This document shows, piece after piece, positions 12,059 through 24,913 of a stretch of DNA of 64,000 nt. The notes beneath the pieces were generated by a model. That model saw only the letters and a program-made list of their open reading frames with translations. It was not told the origin of the DNA and made no database searches. How positions within the stretch are numbered: the stretch's first letter is position 1; each line of letters starts with the position of its first letter. Position numbers and translations under genes: made by a program. Origin of the DNA: Pyrus communis (lineage: Eukaryota > Streptophyta > Magnoliopsida > Rosales > Rosaceae); NCBI RefSeq assembly GCF_963583255.1, contig NC_084803.1, forward strand, positions 13,872,478-13,936,477, in the 5' to 3' direction.

Positions 12059-12326
12059 CATTGAAAATAAATCATACATTAATGGAGGAAAAATTTTGCA
12101 TGAGTTTTTAAGTAAGTTGAGCTGTTTATTATATTGTTCAATTGGTTTTATGACGAAACTTCAACTTTTTTCATGGTATTAGAGTAGATTATCGACACAC
12201 GTGAGGGGACGTGTTGAGAATAAATTTCACATTAGTGGTTGGCGGGACTCTTACATGGACTTATTAGAAAGTTGAGTCACTTTCTATATTGCCAATTTGA
12301 TTTATAGTGAAACTTCATTCGAAAGA
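12059..12326 (+). mobile_element. TRIM-like miniature LTR retrotransposon remnant
   Basis: Two diverged segments of about 115 bp (12059-12173 and 12212-12326) align throughout: (TG/CA)TTGARAATAAAT, CATTAGTGG, GTTGAG, ATTGYYAATTK and GAAACTTCA. The second starts TGTTGAGAATAAAT. The first ends ...TTTTTCA and is followed at once by TGGTATTAGAGTAG, close to the Met-tRNA primer site TGGTATCAGAG. LTR, primer site, short interior, LTR is the TRIM plan. The interior is only about 38 bp, so part may be lost. Confidence 0.6.
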
Positions 12327-12463
12327 AATGTGTATATTTTTGGCAAGATTACTTCTCTCATTGTGTGATCAATGCATTAATTTTACAACTAAAATATTTT
12401 GGAACATTCAAAATGTTCCTAATAAAATTCTAAAAATGTTATCATACACTTCTTTCTTGTAAG

Positions 12464-12508
<45 letters not shown>

Positions 12509-13609
12509 CGTACACTTCTTTTTCTATCTTCTACTAAAAACTCCCTGAAGCCTTCACATTCTTCCAGCCTTATTTTACATCTTTCCCGACGATTTGGGTT
12601 GATTATTTGTGAGCCCACATCTCTGTCTCTCTGTAGTTGTTGTGAGTCTATTTAACCACATTGGCGTCTCAGTGTTAACTGGTGTAATTAATGTTTCAAA
12701 CCAAAGTTTTCCAATGTCCCGTCATTGTTAATTGGTCAAAGACTGAACTGATTTTGTTTGAAATTTAAATTCCATGGTGCATGAAATGATGACAAGTAGC
12801 TAATTTCCTGGTTTTCTAAATTGGAATTTTATGTTGCCATATGATATGCATGTATATGATATGGACCATTTGATTAAAATTGTAAATATTTTATTCAGGC
12901 ACCTCTTTGTATGTTTTTTTTCTCTCTCTCGTCGACATAAAAGAAAAAACGAGAATAAAAAAAGGTGCATGAAACAGTAAGACTAGCGTTACCTCTTTGT
13001 ATATGACTTTGACATACACAATAGTACCGACCACTCCTATTAAGATTAAATTACACAACTACGTCTAAAACACTTACAAGCTTAAATTACATTTCAGTAA
13101 AAAAATAGTAATTGACTTGACAGCCAATAATTACGTCTTTATTTGTTATTTATGTAGTATCTCATTCCTATATGTATTTGTAGGAATCACCATTTTCAAT
13201 ACATCAAATACAGTTAGACTAACTACGATGATATTTCAGGAAAAAAAAAAGAACCAAAATAAAGCCACAATCATGATGCATATTATTTGGACTCACCCAA
13301 AAGTTCTTTGTCAAGTTTCACACCATAATCTCTGGCTTCAATTAGTAATGGAGCCGCCTTAGTCTTCTTGATCTCGACTTGCTTGTAGATACTTCAACCC
13401 ACGTTTAAGGGAGTATTTGAGAGAAAGAGAAGGCAATTTCAACACGAGTGTTGTTCGATTGACTTGTACTTGTTCTCTTCTCTAAAAATAAGAAAGATCC
13501 GATGAAAAAGTGAAGGATTTCTTTATTAACACTAAAAGAAAACGTTTCATCAATTAAAACTTTCTCTCCCTCCACTCTTTTCTCTTCTCACTTAAATTGT
13601 CAAAGCAAG
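12327..13609. other. Intergenic A+T-rich DNA with an AT microsatellite
   Basis: (AT)18 lies at about 12468-12503 and ends in GCGCGCG. No coding or RNA gene was recognised. Confidence 0.5.
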
Positions 13610-13614
13610 TGACC

Positions 13615-13742
13615 TTTATCGTAGTAGTAAAAATGTATTGAGCCTTTACATTATGACGTGGATTCAAATCCCGTCAATAACTAACATAATATTTAATCAA
13701 CAAAAACTATTGTTTGACAAAAAAAAAATAAAAAAAAAAAAC
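13615..13742 (+). mobile_element. tRNA-derived SINE copy (plus strand)
   Basis: GACGTGGATTCAAATCCCGTC contains a degenerate pol III box B, followed by the family tail (AACTAACATAATATTTAATC... ATTGTTTGACAAAAAA) and an A-rich end. The same tail appears reversed at 31167 and 59960. Target duplications are not clear here. Confidence 0.65.
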
Positions 13743-13890
13743 TTTAAAATAAATAATGTGTACCCTTAATCACTTTTTGGGGCCTAAAAAAAGATACAAC
13801 TATCTATTGTAAAAAACTAAATCTTTGTTTGATATTTTATCACTAGGTACTGTAATGTAGTGGTATTTCTTCCACTTTTAGGTTACATAA

Positions 13891-14340
13891 GACCATCTCC
13901 AAAGGAGATGTCAAATTTTGAACATAAAATTTAAATTTTGACAGCTTATGTGGCATTTTGACATATTTTAAAGTTTTGTTTTCCAACCGATATGTCAAAT
14001 TAAATTATTATTTTATAAAATAAATTATTAAACATATTAAAATTTAATTAGTAATCTGTTCACCTTCCTTGATTGAAAAGAAGAAAAAAGTAGGATAATT
14101 GCATCGGTCAACTCAACATTAATTATAATAAATGATTAAACTAATTAAAATTGGATAAAATACATTTAATAATTAATAAAAAAAACATTTGAAGCTATTT
14201 TCAAATTTGACAGCAAATTTGCTGCCAATCCATGTCATCGCCACATAGGATTTGATACTTCAGTTGGAGAATATTAGTGTGGTTTTTTTTTTACTGTTAT
14301 AGCTGATGTGTACATTTTGGCATCTATTTTGGAGATGCTC
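13891..14340. mobile_element. Tourist-like MITE, 450 bp, TAA duplications
   Basis: The left end GACCATCTCCAAAGGAGATG pairs with the reverse complement of the right end, GAGCATCTCCAAAATAGATG. TAA occurs immediately outside both ends (13888-13890 and 14341-14343). Subterminal TGTCAAATTT/AAATTTGACA segments continue the symmetry. No coding capacity. Confidence 0.85.
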
Positions 14341-14704
14341 TAAGTGCCCTTCTAACAGCACTACCATGCACTTACAAACATAATCTTTCATACTCTAACA
14401 TTAGGTTCGACTCCTGTGGATGTTTGAACAAGATTATTGAGTCATTTAGTACTATAGTCTAGTGATACTTTTTCATCTTATTTTAAACAAAATTATTGAG
14501 TCATTTAATAATTACCAACAAAACCAAATTGTTCTAACTTGTAGTTATATTTTGCAGTAAATGGGTATGGATACAATGTTATGTCCTATTTAGAAGCACG
14601 AGTTTTATACACAATAGTTTTATACAAAATTTAAACGTGCAAAGATTCATTACATCTCTATATACAAATTTTAACCACTGATTTTTTGGATCACTTAATG
14701 ATAC
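14341..14704. other. SINE-like debris with an internal direct repeat
   Basis: ATTATTGAGTCATTTA occurs twice (about 14433 and 14491), and TTAGGTTCGACTCC at 14402 resembles a pol III box B. This and 13842-13890 (GTAGTGGTATTTCTTCCAC) may be the halves of an older SINE split by the MITE. Confidence 0.3.
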
Positions 14705-15828
14705 TAGGGGTGCAACTCAGACGGGTTGGAAGGTCAACCCAACCCTAACCCAACATTCACAATTCAAGTTCGGGTTCGAGTTGGGTTTCATTCGGATCCG
14801 AATTTAATTTGGTTTGCGTTTACTTGGGTTGGGTTCGGTTGCCCAAGTTTTTTGAGTTTAATCCTTTAACAACTTATTTTGCAATAATTAAAAAAAAAAA
14901 AATTAAGTCAAATAGAATCAAAGCTAGTTAACTTTAATATCTTAAATTAGTCAAAACTTCAATTCAGTTCCAAAAATTGATATCCACTTACAAGTTAAAC
15001 CAAATACGCAAATTTTAACCATGCAAAATTTGAATTAAAAATACAAGAAAGTACTATAGCTTGTACTAAAAGATAAAAAAGAGCAACACTTCATATCAAT
15101 AACACCGAACTCAAGTTTTGTTGTCCAAATCCAATTTGCATTCCTATTAAATCAGAAAAATAGTTAGTTGTATATTATATATGGAATACATGAGGACCTA
15201 TAAACTACCAAATAGAATGAAACCCCAATGCTAAAAGCTTCAACACTATCAACTATACCTATAAATGAAATTGTACCAAATATTATAATGGTTGTTGGTT
15301 GTTGGACTTGGGTGTAATATGTGTATTAGTTCATTTGGGTTATAAGTAATGGTGGATCCACATAGGGACCTGGAAGGTTCTAGGACCCCTCAAAGACTCC
15401 TGAATCGTTGCTTTAAAAAAAAAAATTTGAATCCCCATACCTTACTCATCCCTTCCCCCATCCAAAAACTTAAACCCCCAATTTTCACATATTGAATCCT
15501 CAATTTCCCAACTCTCAAAACCCTAAAATCCTACCCAATCTCGTATGTTAATTTTACTCCAATATCATATCTCAATTTGTTTCAAATATCCACACCACCA
15601 CTGTTTGGTTCAAAATTCAAATAAGATTTTTTGGTATTCTAATCTAATCTAATCTTAACTAAATTATATTATATATTGATGGAGATTTATAATATATTAT
15701 TGATATAATTAGTGATATGTTTTATGTTTCTATACTCATTTAATTTTTTGAATTTTGTTTATTGATTAATTGGTATATATTTTTGTTTTTTTTTTCTTCT
15801 ATTAACGTGTAGTGTAGTGATAAGAAAT

Positions 15829-15972
15829 ATGGAAAGGTTTTTCAAGCCAAAACCAATAGCACCATCTATTTGTTTGGGTAGTTCAAGTTCAACACAAAAT
15901 GAGTGTGATATTGATTTGAATAATCGTAAGAGACCTTGGAAAAAGAATTCAAACAAAGGATTATTTGTTTGA
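15829..15972 (+). pseudogene. hAT transposase N-terminal fragment
   Basis: It begins MERFFKPK, the usual start of plant TTF-type zinc finger/ZMYM1-like hAT proteins, and has a Ser-rich then Lys/Arg-rich stretch before the reading is cut by the solo LTR at about 15966. On the other side of that insertion (from about 17275) the frame YPPNIQDDVQREYLQ resembles the next part of the same family. The zinc finger, DUF4371 and dimerisation parts are missing. Confidence 0.65.
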
Positions 15973-17269
15973 ACCCGATTTTACACTATCTACCCGAGTA
16001 ATCGAGGTCGTTGGACGAGCATAATTTTAAACCGTTGAATGACAAAGTGGTTGAAATGATTTTCAATTATTATTGAGAAATAATGTTGTGATTTTAATCA
16101 TGATATTATCTCGTAGTAATATGTTAAATTATTTAAACCTAATATTTGTCTAAATCCCAGCTAGTTTGACCACATGGAATATTGGGATATGCATGACATC
16201 AATTGGATGGGTGCATGTATGGTTAGATCATGCAGAAGCCTAGATAGGCTTGGCTTGTGGTGGTGATATGACAAGCCTAGGATTCGATGGTGATGGAGTT
16301 ATGATGAGGTAAGAAGCCTAGATAGGCTAGACTTTTAATGATAAGGGTTGAAAAGTCATGATGTATGGATCAGATGAAACTATGAGATGGTGATAATTAG
16401 AAATGAATTTAATATTCATTTAGATAAAGCCCATGAACATAGGTTTACTGGAAGGCTAGGTTCTTAATGCATATTTCTTGGGTTGGAGCTGTGAAGATGA
16501 ATGGAGGAAAACAAGTGGTGAAGCCATGTCACCAAAGATCAAATGCAATCCTTTAACGATCAAGTCACGTCAGATACATGGGAATTTGAAATAGGACTCT
16601 ACCCGAGGATCAGGCCGTGCCAAGCAAGTACATCAATCCTATAAATATAGAAGCAATGGCAACGGAAGAAGGACCTCCAATCCAACACACAACTGCCCTG
16701 CGCAAACCTCTCAAACACTTTGAGATTTTTTTTTTTTATTTTCCTTTTCCCGCCGATACATCTTCATTTTGGATGAACAACACTGTGAATGCAATCGGCG
16801 ACCACCTTCGGTTTGGATAAACAACACTATTGCCGTAGAATCAGCTGACCATGAAGCACCTTCAGTTTGGATAAATAGCATTGCGTCGAGGCCGACTGGT
16901 TATCTATCTAAGTCTCGATCGAGAAGGATTTTCGAATCCTTATTGGCAGAGGTCATCTCATTAGCCTTCTCGGCAAAGTGAGGTGTTACCAGGTTACTAC
17001 ATTTGGCACCTTGAGATCCGAATTCGATATTGAACTTCGCAGAACTAGCAGCCTTGTCTCCAGGCTCGAGAACCAAAAGGCCGAGAATTGTTCCTTCCTC
17101 GGCCGCAATCGCAAGATCAAGAAGTCAGCAGTGCACTCAACGCAACATCAACAAATTTTACTCCTCAGCCGACGAGTTGACACGTCCCGCATTCAACCGA
17201 ATGACGTAGTTAGCTTCTTAGTTACTCGGCCTACGCGCCATGTAGGCTTTGTAATTTTTACGGTTAACA
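15966..17269. mobile_element. Solo LTR (about 1.3 kb, probably Gypsy-type) inside the hAT copy
   Basis: It starts TGTTTGAACCCG and ends ACGGTTAACA, giving TGTT...AACA. ATTAT occurs on both sides (15960-15964 and 17270-17274), a fitting 5-bp duplication if one T is allowed at the left junction. It is much more G+C-rich (16600-17250) than its surroundings. Hypothetical frames at 16617-17360 inside it match nothing I know and are taken as non-coding LTR sequence. Confidence 0.7.
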
Positions 17270-17690
17270 ATTATCCTCCTAATATTCAAGATGATGTCCA
17301 AAGAGAATATTTGCAAATGGAACATTTTCAGACTATGAAACATCTCGTAGACGCTTGAATTAGAATTTTATAACTTGTAATGTTATTTTGCGTATGATTT
17401 ATGAATGAAATGTATCATAATTCAACTTTTAAATGTTATTTTTATCTTTTTTTTTTTTTTTTTTTTTTTTACCTTTATTATTGTGACTCTCCAAGTTTTT
17501 AAAATTTTGAATCCGCCACTGCTTATAAAGGTTGGAGTGGGTTGATAAATTGGGTTGGGCATAGGCGGCCAAAGAATTAACGCAACCCAACCCAACAAAA
17601 GACCGGGTTGAAGTTGGATTGAGTTTGAATAGGTTATAACTAAGTAACAACCCATTTATTTGGGTTGGCGCAATTCAAATTGTACCCTTA

Positions 17691-18862
17691 TATAATACAT
17701 ACTATGAAAGAAAACTGAATAAAGTACTTGAAGTTGATAAAAATGTGTCCATCATGTGGAGGCAAATATCATAAGTACATTTTCACCCGACAAAAAAAAA
17801 AAAAACTATTATAAGTCGTTTTCCTCATCCGGGACATCTACCATATCATGAAGATATATTTTAACAATAGGTCATAGGGCCCTAGAATAAAAAGTACATG
17901 CGATGACATTATCTTTTTGCATTTCGACATTTCTTTGGAGGAATAAAGTGATTGGAGATATAATCAAGTTTGAAAGTTTGGTGGTAATTATTGGATCCAG
18001 AAAGCAAAACTTACCATTTTAGCGGGACACAATGATTTGTTTCTCGGAGGAGGATTATTTCTCATCTTAATCTTTTTTTTTTTTCTCTTTTTTCTTATTT
18101 GAACGATCACAGTTAAATCATATCAATATTTTATATTAATTTTTTTATAAAAATAATAACACAAAAAATAATGTATAAAAGGAAAGGGGAAGAATAAATG
18201 ACAATGAGATGATAGAGAATCTTACTACCTGTTTCTCACGCCATAGCTGCAAGGTAAAACCTAAAGTCAATGATTTGGTAATATACCAACTACCTAATTT
18301 ATTACTCCAATATACCAACTACTCCTTGACAGTTGACATCTAGGGCTCACCCTAGATTTTTGTCTCCAGCTTTTAAATTTCAGAGCTTAAATAAGATTTA
18401 TTTTTTTATTTTTTATTTTAACATGGATTGTTTTCAAAATCTAATTCAAATTCATATTACTAGAACTTATCATATTTAAGTATTTATAGCACATTTATTT
18501 ATTTGTAAACTTACCATAAAAAATTCTCTACCCATCCACATTAACTCTTTGTGCTTCAATCTTATTAATAGATAAAATTGTATTAAAATTTAATTTCTTA
18601 TAATTTACAAAAACAATTTATATATATAAAAAAAAACTCATAGGTACAATATTATCGGTACATAAATTTCGGTACAATTGCTTTGGTATATAAGTTTTGG
18701 TACGATGTAGCGGTACATAAGTTTCGGTACAATTACTTTGGTACATAAGTTTGAGTACGATGTATCAGTACATAAGTTTCAGTATGAATGCATCGGTACA
18801 TAAGTTTTGGTACAAAATATCTTGGCACATAATTATAATACATACATAGGTATGTAATATGC

Positions 18863-18894
<32 letters not shown>

Positions 18895-20741
18895 ACAGCT
18901 TTTTTTTAGGGAAAATTAGAATCCTCTAAAGTTTTTCTATATCATTTAAATTAAACATCTGTGCCTTTTTAAAATTTGATTAAAGTGCTTGACCAATAAT
19001 TACCTCTATTTTTTAAAATTAAAATAAATTTTGAATTTATTCTTTTATCTGTATGATGCACATTTCCTTCTTTAGTGGAGATATTAGTAATTAAACTGTA
19101 TTTTCTCTTCTTCCAAATATGTTTTTTCAATCATAGTTTTTCTTTTTTTTTTTTTGGTTATGCAAACATTTAATATTATTTCTTTTTCCAAATAGTTTTT
19201 TCTTTTTCAAATAGTTGGTGATCAACATAAAAGCTCTGTGTAATTTTTTGAATTTTTTTTTGTAAAATTATATATATTTTTTTTTTGCTGTTTTTTTAAG
19301 TATAGTTGTTGACGAATTATTATTAGGTACAATACATAGCGGGTACGTTTGAATTTACAAAAATCATTAATTAGTACGATTATTTGCAATTTTGGTACGT
19401 TTGATTTGATACATATGGTTAATATTGGTACATTATTTTTATTTTGGTACGTTTTATTTTGTACATATTGTGTATTGGTATGTTTATATTATTCTCAATC
19501 CTATTTTCTTTTAAGGTACTAAAATGCATAGATGTTTGATCTAGAAAATTCAAAACTGGGATGCCTATATCAAAAGATCTTTTTTATTTTATTTTATTAT
19601 TATTATGGGAACTTAATAATAATTAGCAAATAATGTTTCTATTGTTAGAATCAATATATAACCTACATACAAAAGCTCAATAATTATTACAACTTAGAAT
19701 TAATATTTGATAGTTACAATTAAATGTCAAGGACTAAAGTTAGGTTTTTAATCTAATACACAGTTTTATTCTAAAAGTAACCTTCTTCATGAATTGAAAT
19801 AGAATTTCTATTTATGTTTTCCTTATATTCAAGAAATCAAAGTCACGTTCCAATTTCAAACCTAAATTCAACCAGGAGCTTGCATCTGATCACGTCGGGA
19901 GAATTAGAGGACTTTGTATGTGTTTATAGATATTTTGGAATTAATTTTCACATTACCATTTAGTTCTACGGTGAATTTCAAGTTCATTCATTGTATGAGA
20001 ACATGTAGCTCAAATGTTAACCAAATAACCCCCGTGCTCCCACATTGCTCATTACGATCATTAGAACTCTAACTTCCTTAAACCTACAGTATTTAGAAAA
20101 TAAGGTTACCTTCTAATTCCAAAGCTAAACTCGAGCTCCATAATTGGAAGTAGACAACTTGGAGGAGAGTATTGCCCACTCAATGGTACGCTTCAATCAT
20201 GAACAAATTTTTTTAGAAATTATAATAAGATTCCAAACTCTGCTACCTTTTGAACTTCGAAAGATCATAACTTGCTTTTGAATAATTTCTACAGTGTGGA
20301 TGCAAATTTCTATCATCTCTTTTTTTTTTTGGACAAAAATGTACTTTTAAAATAATAACACTTAAGATTAAGGTCAAAACCTTCACACACCCACGATGAT
20401 TTTTTTTTGAGGGGCGAGGGGGGCTTTGGCCGAAGAATATCAGTTGCCAAAGTTAGAATTCTGAAAATAATGTGTTTAGGAGTTTGTGGGTAGCAAATGA
20501 CTTAGCATTTTAGTGTGATAATATGGATATTTATAGGGGAGTGGCCAGCCTTATTTGGAGAATAATGGCCGGCCATATATGGTGTATTTGGAGAATGCAA
20601 GATATTATGTGATCATATCTTGCAATTAACATGGTAATTAATCCCAAATTAAATAGGAGGTTTTGGGAGTTACCTTTTGAATAAAATCAATAAGGGATTG
20701 ATGAGGAGTGATGAGAGGGATTTCAATAAATACCATATTGA
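17691..20741. other. A+T-rich intergenic DNA with GGTAC-motif arrays
   Basis: No gene was recognised. It holds two clusters of GGTAC-containing repeats (18643-18840 and 19325-19490), an AT microsatellite at about 18862-18886, and, from about 20420, sequence resembling a repeat that the LINE later interrupted. Confidence 0.5.
18643..18840. repeat. Imperfect tandem array of CGGTACATAAGTTT units
   Basis: GGTAC or a one-base variant recurs about every 14-22 bases with alternating contexts (GGTACATAAGTTT, GGTACAATTNCTTTGG, GTACGATGTA). This forms a higher-order period of roughly 57-60 bases. Confidence 0.8.
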
Positions 20742-21027
20742 TCACCTTTGACTCTTCCTTTTTATTTTTTTTATTTTTGAGTCAAAAGCGATAGATTTTG
20801 AATTGAAGAGAAGGGGTAAAAGTACAGCAGAAGGAGCAATCATGGCTTCGAGTTACAATCCTCAAATAAAACATCTAAAATAATATATGGAGGCTCTTCG
20901 AACAGAGAGCAGGGCCGGAGGACGAGAGACTGTAGCGAGCGAGTCTATGAGCCACCTCGTTGGATTAGCGTCTGATATGACTAAAAGGGGAGAGGTCCGG
21001 TGAAGAGGCAAAAAAAGCTTAGATGAT

Positions 21028-24000
21028 CTAGATCGAATCACTCTTAATGGTTAAATTATGGAAACCCCTGGAAGACGCAAGAGCTAGACCCTCCCGAATT
21101 GTAAGAGCTTCTGCAAAGAGGGGGGAGGGAACGTGTGTAGATGACTTTGATAAACCAGCCACAAATTTTCCAGCAGAGTCACGGATAACCATTCTCATTC
21201 CCCTGATGAAGCGATTAGCATCCCAGGCACCGTCAGTGTTCAGTTTCCACGGCCCCTGTCTAGGCCCAGTCCACAATGATGATGAAGAGGTCGGGGGATC
21301 GCGGAGAGGCAGAGAAGAGAATGTGACTAGTAAACAGTTTTGCCACCAAGAGATCATGCGAGAGACTACGGCATTGGGAGGGTCACATTTTCCGGACCAG
21401 AACATGGAATTCTGAGAAGACCAGATGGCATGGAAGAGCATCAAGAGTAAATCAAACCTGTGTTTGTCCAAAATGGGAATCAGGGACAACATCCATTCAT
21501 GGATTGAGAAGGAAACATTTCCCTTGGGAAGGTGCCCTAATACCGAGAAGCTCCAAACACTGGTTGCAAAAGGACAGTCATAGAGGATATGAGCACCAGT
21601 CTCGTTTTCACATCCGCATAACACACAGCTAGAATCAGAAATGATATGACGTTTAACTAGATTTGCCCTTGACGAGATGATGTCCAAGTAAAGACACCAC
21701 ACATTCATCTGAACTTTTGGCGGGACATTTACACCCAAAATTCATTTCCAAATAAGGGAACTATGGGAATCCCCAGAAGAAAAGGCAAGGTGGGATCTAT
21801 TCGTGACCAAATCAAGTGCAATATAATAGGCATTTTTGACAGAAAATAAACCTTTATTGTCAAAATGTCAGATAACCTTGTCATCCAGAAGGCACAGACT
21901 GATAAGGAGTGAAAGGATGAGGTTGGCTTCTAGCTTAGAAAATAGTTCTGCTATAACTTCTTCCTTCCAACATCTATTTTTCGCATCAATGAGATCGCTG
22001 ACCAAACAGAGATTACAATCTGGGGGCTTGGGAGAAAAGATACGAAAAGATGATGGTAAGGGAAGCCATTTATCATCCTAAATCCTTATTTTTCCACCAG
22101 AACCAACCCTCCATCTCGAGCCCTTATTTACTACCTCCCGACCCTTGCAAATGCTCATCCATAGAAATAAGTCGACAAACTTCACAATCGCTTAGGAGAA
22201 TGAAGATGAAGGGAAATATTTGGCGCAAAATATCTTAGCCATCAAAGAGTCAGGATCAATCTGAAGCTTCCAAGCTTGTTTAGTTAACAACCCGAGGTTG
22301 AACGCATAGAGGTTTCTAAATCCAAGACCCCCATCATTTTTGGGAAGGCAAAGCTTGTCCCAGGCTAGCCAGTGGATTCTCTTACCTTCCTCGGAGCTAC
22401 TCCACCAAAACTGGGCCACAAGGTTGTTAAGGTCATAACAAAATAATTTGGGTAGTAGGAAGCAGTTCATTGCATATAGAGGAATTGCCTATGCGACAAC
22501 TTTGACCAAGATTTCTCGTCCCGCCGAACTGAGGAACTTCCCTTTCCAACTTTGGAGGCGCTTCCAGAGATGTTCCTTAATGAAATTGAAACAGTGACCA
22601 CGGTTTCATCCTACCAGTTTTGGAAGTCCCATATATTTATCGTGATGAGCCACCCGGGTTACCCCTAAGTGGGACGCCAAAGCATCCTGGACATCCCGCT
22701 TTACGTTTCGGCTAAATGAGACTTCACTTTTTTGCATGTTAAACATCTGTACTGAGGCAACCTCATACTTGCGAAGGATAAACAATATTTGCTGGCATTC
22801 CTCCATATTTGCTCTTGCAAATAAGAAATTGTCATTGGCGAACATGAGATGGTTAATCCAGGGTGTGCTAAAGCAAATCGAGACACCTTGGATGAGACCA
22901 TCCCATTCCTTTTTCGTAATCAGTGCCGAAAGGCCTTCATCACATAAAAGAAAGAGGTAGGGTGACAACAGGTCGTCCTGCCGAAGCCCTCTTGATAGGT
23001 GAAGATTGATCATAAATGCATAAGAAACCGTTGAGACGCAGGTCATTATCAAATACACCCAGTTCCTGCAGAAACCAAGTCGAAGAAGGACGTTTCTCAA
23101 ATAGCCCCACTTAATTTGGTCACAAGCTTTGCTTATGTCTAATTTCAAATATAAGAACCCATTTTTTCCCCTACGCCTCTTGAACATGAAATGAGAAAGC
23201 TCCGAGGCCAGCATGATGTTATCGGAGATCTGGCGGCTCGGGACAAAAGCACTCTGATGATGAGAAATGATATGTTGGAGAATGGGCTTGAGGCGGTTGA
23301 CAATAGCTTTGAATGCAATTTTGAAGAGCACGTTGCAAAGACTGATGGGTTAGAGTTGAGACATATCTTCCAGTGCTTTAACTTTTAGAATGAGGGTGAT
23401 GTAGGTGAAATTTACTTTCTTCAAAAGGTTGCCCAAGTTTAAGAAGGAAAGCAAAGCTGTAGAGACATCATCGCCCACAATGTTCCAAAATTTTTGAAAG
23501 AACAGAGGGGGGATTCCGTCAAGGGTTACATCTGGAACACTGCCGTCTTGATTTGATTGGCTTTGAATTCGCACATAAAGAAAGCATTCATGTCCTCTGT
23601 TACCCGGTTGTTAATAACATCAAGAATTTCCCCGTCCAAAGAAGAATGATTGGATGAGAAAATTCTTGAAAAGTAGCCAGTTATCACTTCTTCCATCCCT
23701 AAGTCATCCTCATGCCAAATACCGCTACATCTTTCAACCCAACAATTCAATTTTTCCCCCGGTAAGTGGATGCTCTTCAGTGGAAAAAGTTGGTATTCCT
23801 ATCGCCATCTTTCATCCAGGCTATCCTGGAACTTTGCCGCCAATAAGTCTCATCTTGAGCCAGAAGTTGCAAGGCAAGGGCTTGTATTTCTGCAAAAGAG
23901 GAGGCTGAGAACGGTTGAGAGTCAATAAATTTGAGTTTTGAGCGAACCTGGCTTAATTCAGTTTGGTGTTTCTTGAAGGTTGCTCAGTGCCAAGACAACA

Positions 24001-24846
24001 GGGCCAGTCGAGGGTTCTTGATTTTCTCAACCACCTGGAACATAGGATATCCGTTAACATGTTGGGCCCAGGTCGAGCGAATCACATAAGCACAATCCAG
24101 ATGATAGGTCCATTACTCCTCGAAGTGGAAGGATAGACGATGAGATTAACGGGTACTAGCCCGAGGCCTAGTAGTAAGAGTAATTGGGACATGGTCAAAA
24201 TTAAGAGGGTCAAGGTGACGAACCACCAAACTTGGGAAGAGATGTTTCCAAGAATTGGTGGCGATGAAATGATCCAGCCTTCCTTGATGTCTCCACTCCT
24301 AGAAGTCATCCATGTAAAGGGGTTCCTCTTAAACCCCAGATCTCTAAGGCTATAGTCGCCCACTGCTTCTCTAAATTCCAATAGTTGGTTGAATGGCCGA
24401 TTGACGCCTCCCAATTTCTCTCCCAAGTAAAAAATTTAGTTGAAATCACCCCCACCACCCACAGGATTGAACTTGCAGCAACAATCTATCTCAAAAGATT
24501 CCAAGAATGGTGTCGGTTCGCCTGACTTGGGCTTCGGTAGAATCCGGTAAATCTTCAGTGATCTGGGTCGCCCACTCCTCCAAATTCAGCATCAATATGG
24601 GATTGTGAACTGGAAAGGATATGGATGTTACAATCCTCTTTCTAAAGTAAGCAAAGACCTCCAGACTGGCCCGAGGCATCAACACCAAACAAGTGGTTGA
24701 ATTTTGAGAAATTGTAACGAATGAACAAAACTTTTAGTTTTACAGAGAAATACCAATTTGAGATTTTCCAACGACATCAGGGTTTGCAGCACCTAAACTC
24801 GTCAAGGGTTCCCAAGCCCTCGACAGTTCCAAACTATAAGATTCAT
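21028..24846 (-). pseudogene. LINE ORF2 remnant (endonuclease, RT, zf-RVT, RNase H)
   Basis: A Met at 24846 opens MNLIVWNCRGLGNP, the canonical start of the AP-like endonuclease, and an in-frame stop follows at once. The endonuclease C-terminal part (DLGFKRNPFTWM) is near 24330. RT spans about 23560-22600 with NVLFKIAFKAIVNRLKP, HQSAFVPSRQISDN, LKLDISKACDQIKW and LRQDDLLSPYLF. The catalytic box reads FANDN where FADD is expected, losing the second Asp. zf-RVT (CVLCGCENETGAHILYDC) and RNase H (LNTDGAW) lie at 21738-21028. Multiple frame changes are present. Confidence 0.9.
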
Positions 24847-24913
24847 GGTTTTCGGCAGGGACAAATATTGGCTGCCGCTGCCGTTTGAAAGAATTCCTTA
24901 CCCGCCTAGTTCT

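Larger units (their letters stand above)
15347..17521 (+). mobile_element. Inner hAT element (TTF-type/ZMYM1-like transposase family), disrupted
   Basis: The left end TAATGGTGGATCCA and the reverse complement of the right end (CAGTGGCGGATTCA) match the CAGTGGCGGA terminus of this hAT group. Flanks GTTATAAG (15339-15346) and CTTATAAA (17522-17529) are a plausible diverged 8-bp duplication. Inside are the N-terminus of a transposase and, after a solo LTR, a short continuation. Most of the transposase is deleted. Confidence 0.75.
14705..17690. mobile_element. Outer hAT-like element with GGGTTGGG subterminal repeats, hosting nested insertions
   Basis: The ends are TAGGGGTGCAA and, reversed, TAAGGGTACAA. 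The flanking octamers AATGATAC (14697-14704) and TATAATAC (17691-17698) agree at 6 of 8 positions, fitting the 8-bp duplication of hAT elements. Both subterminal regions are full of GGGTTGGG or CCCAACCC words in opposite orientation. The middle is occupied by a second element (15347-17521). No transposase of its own is seen. Confidence 0.7.

Noticed and set aside
16617..17358. Frames at 16617-16820 and 16978-17358 as genes
   Set aside because: They lie within the G+C-rich solo LTR inside the hAT copy and match no protein family; the last 30 codons are transposase debris.
21047..21415. 122-codon plus-strand frame
   Set aside because: It is the antisense shadow of the LINE RNase H and zf-RVT region.
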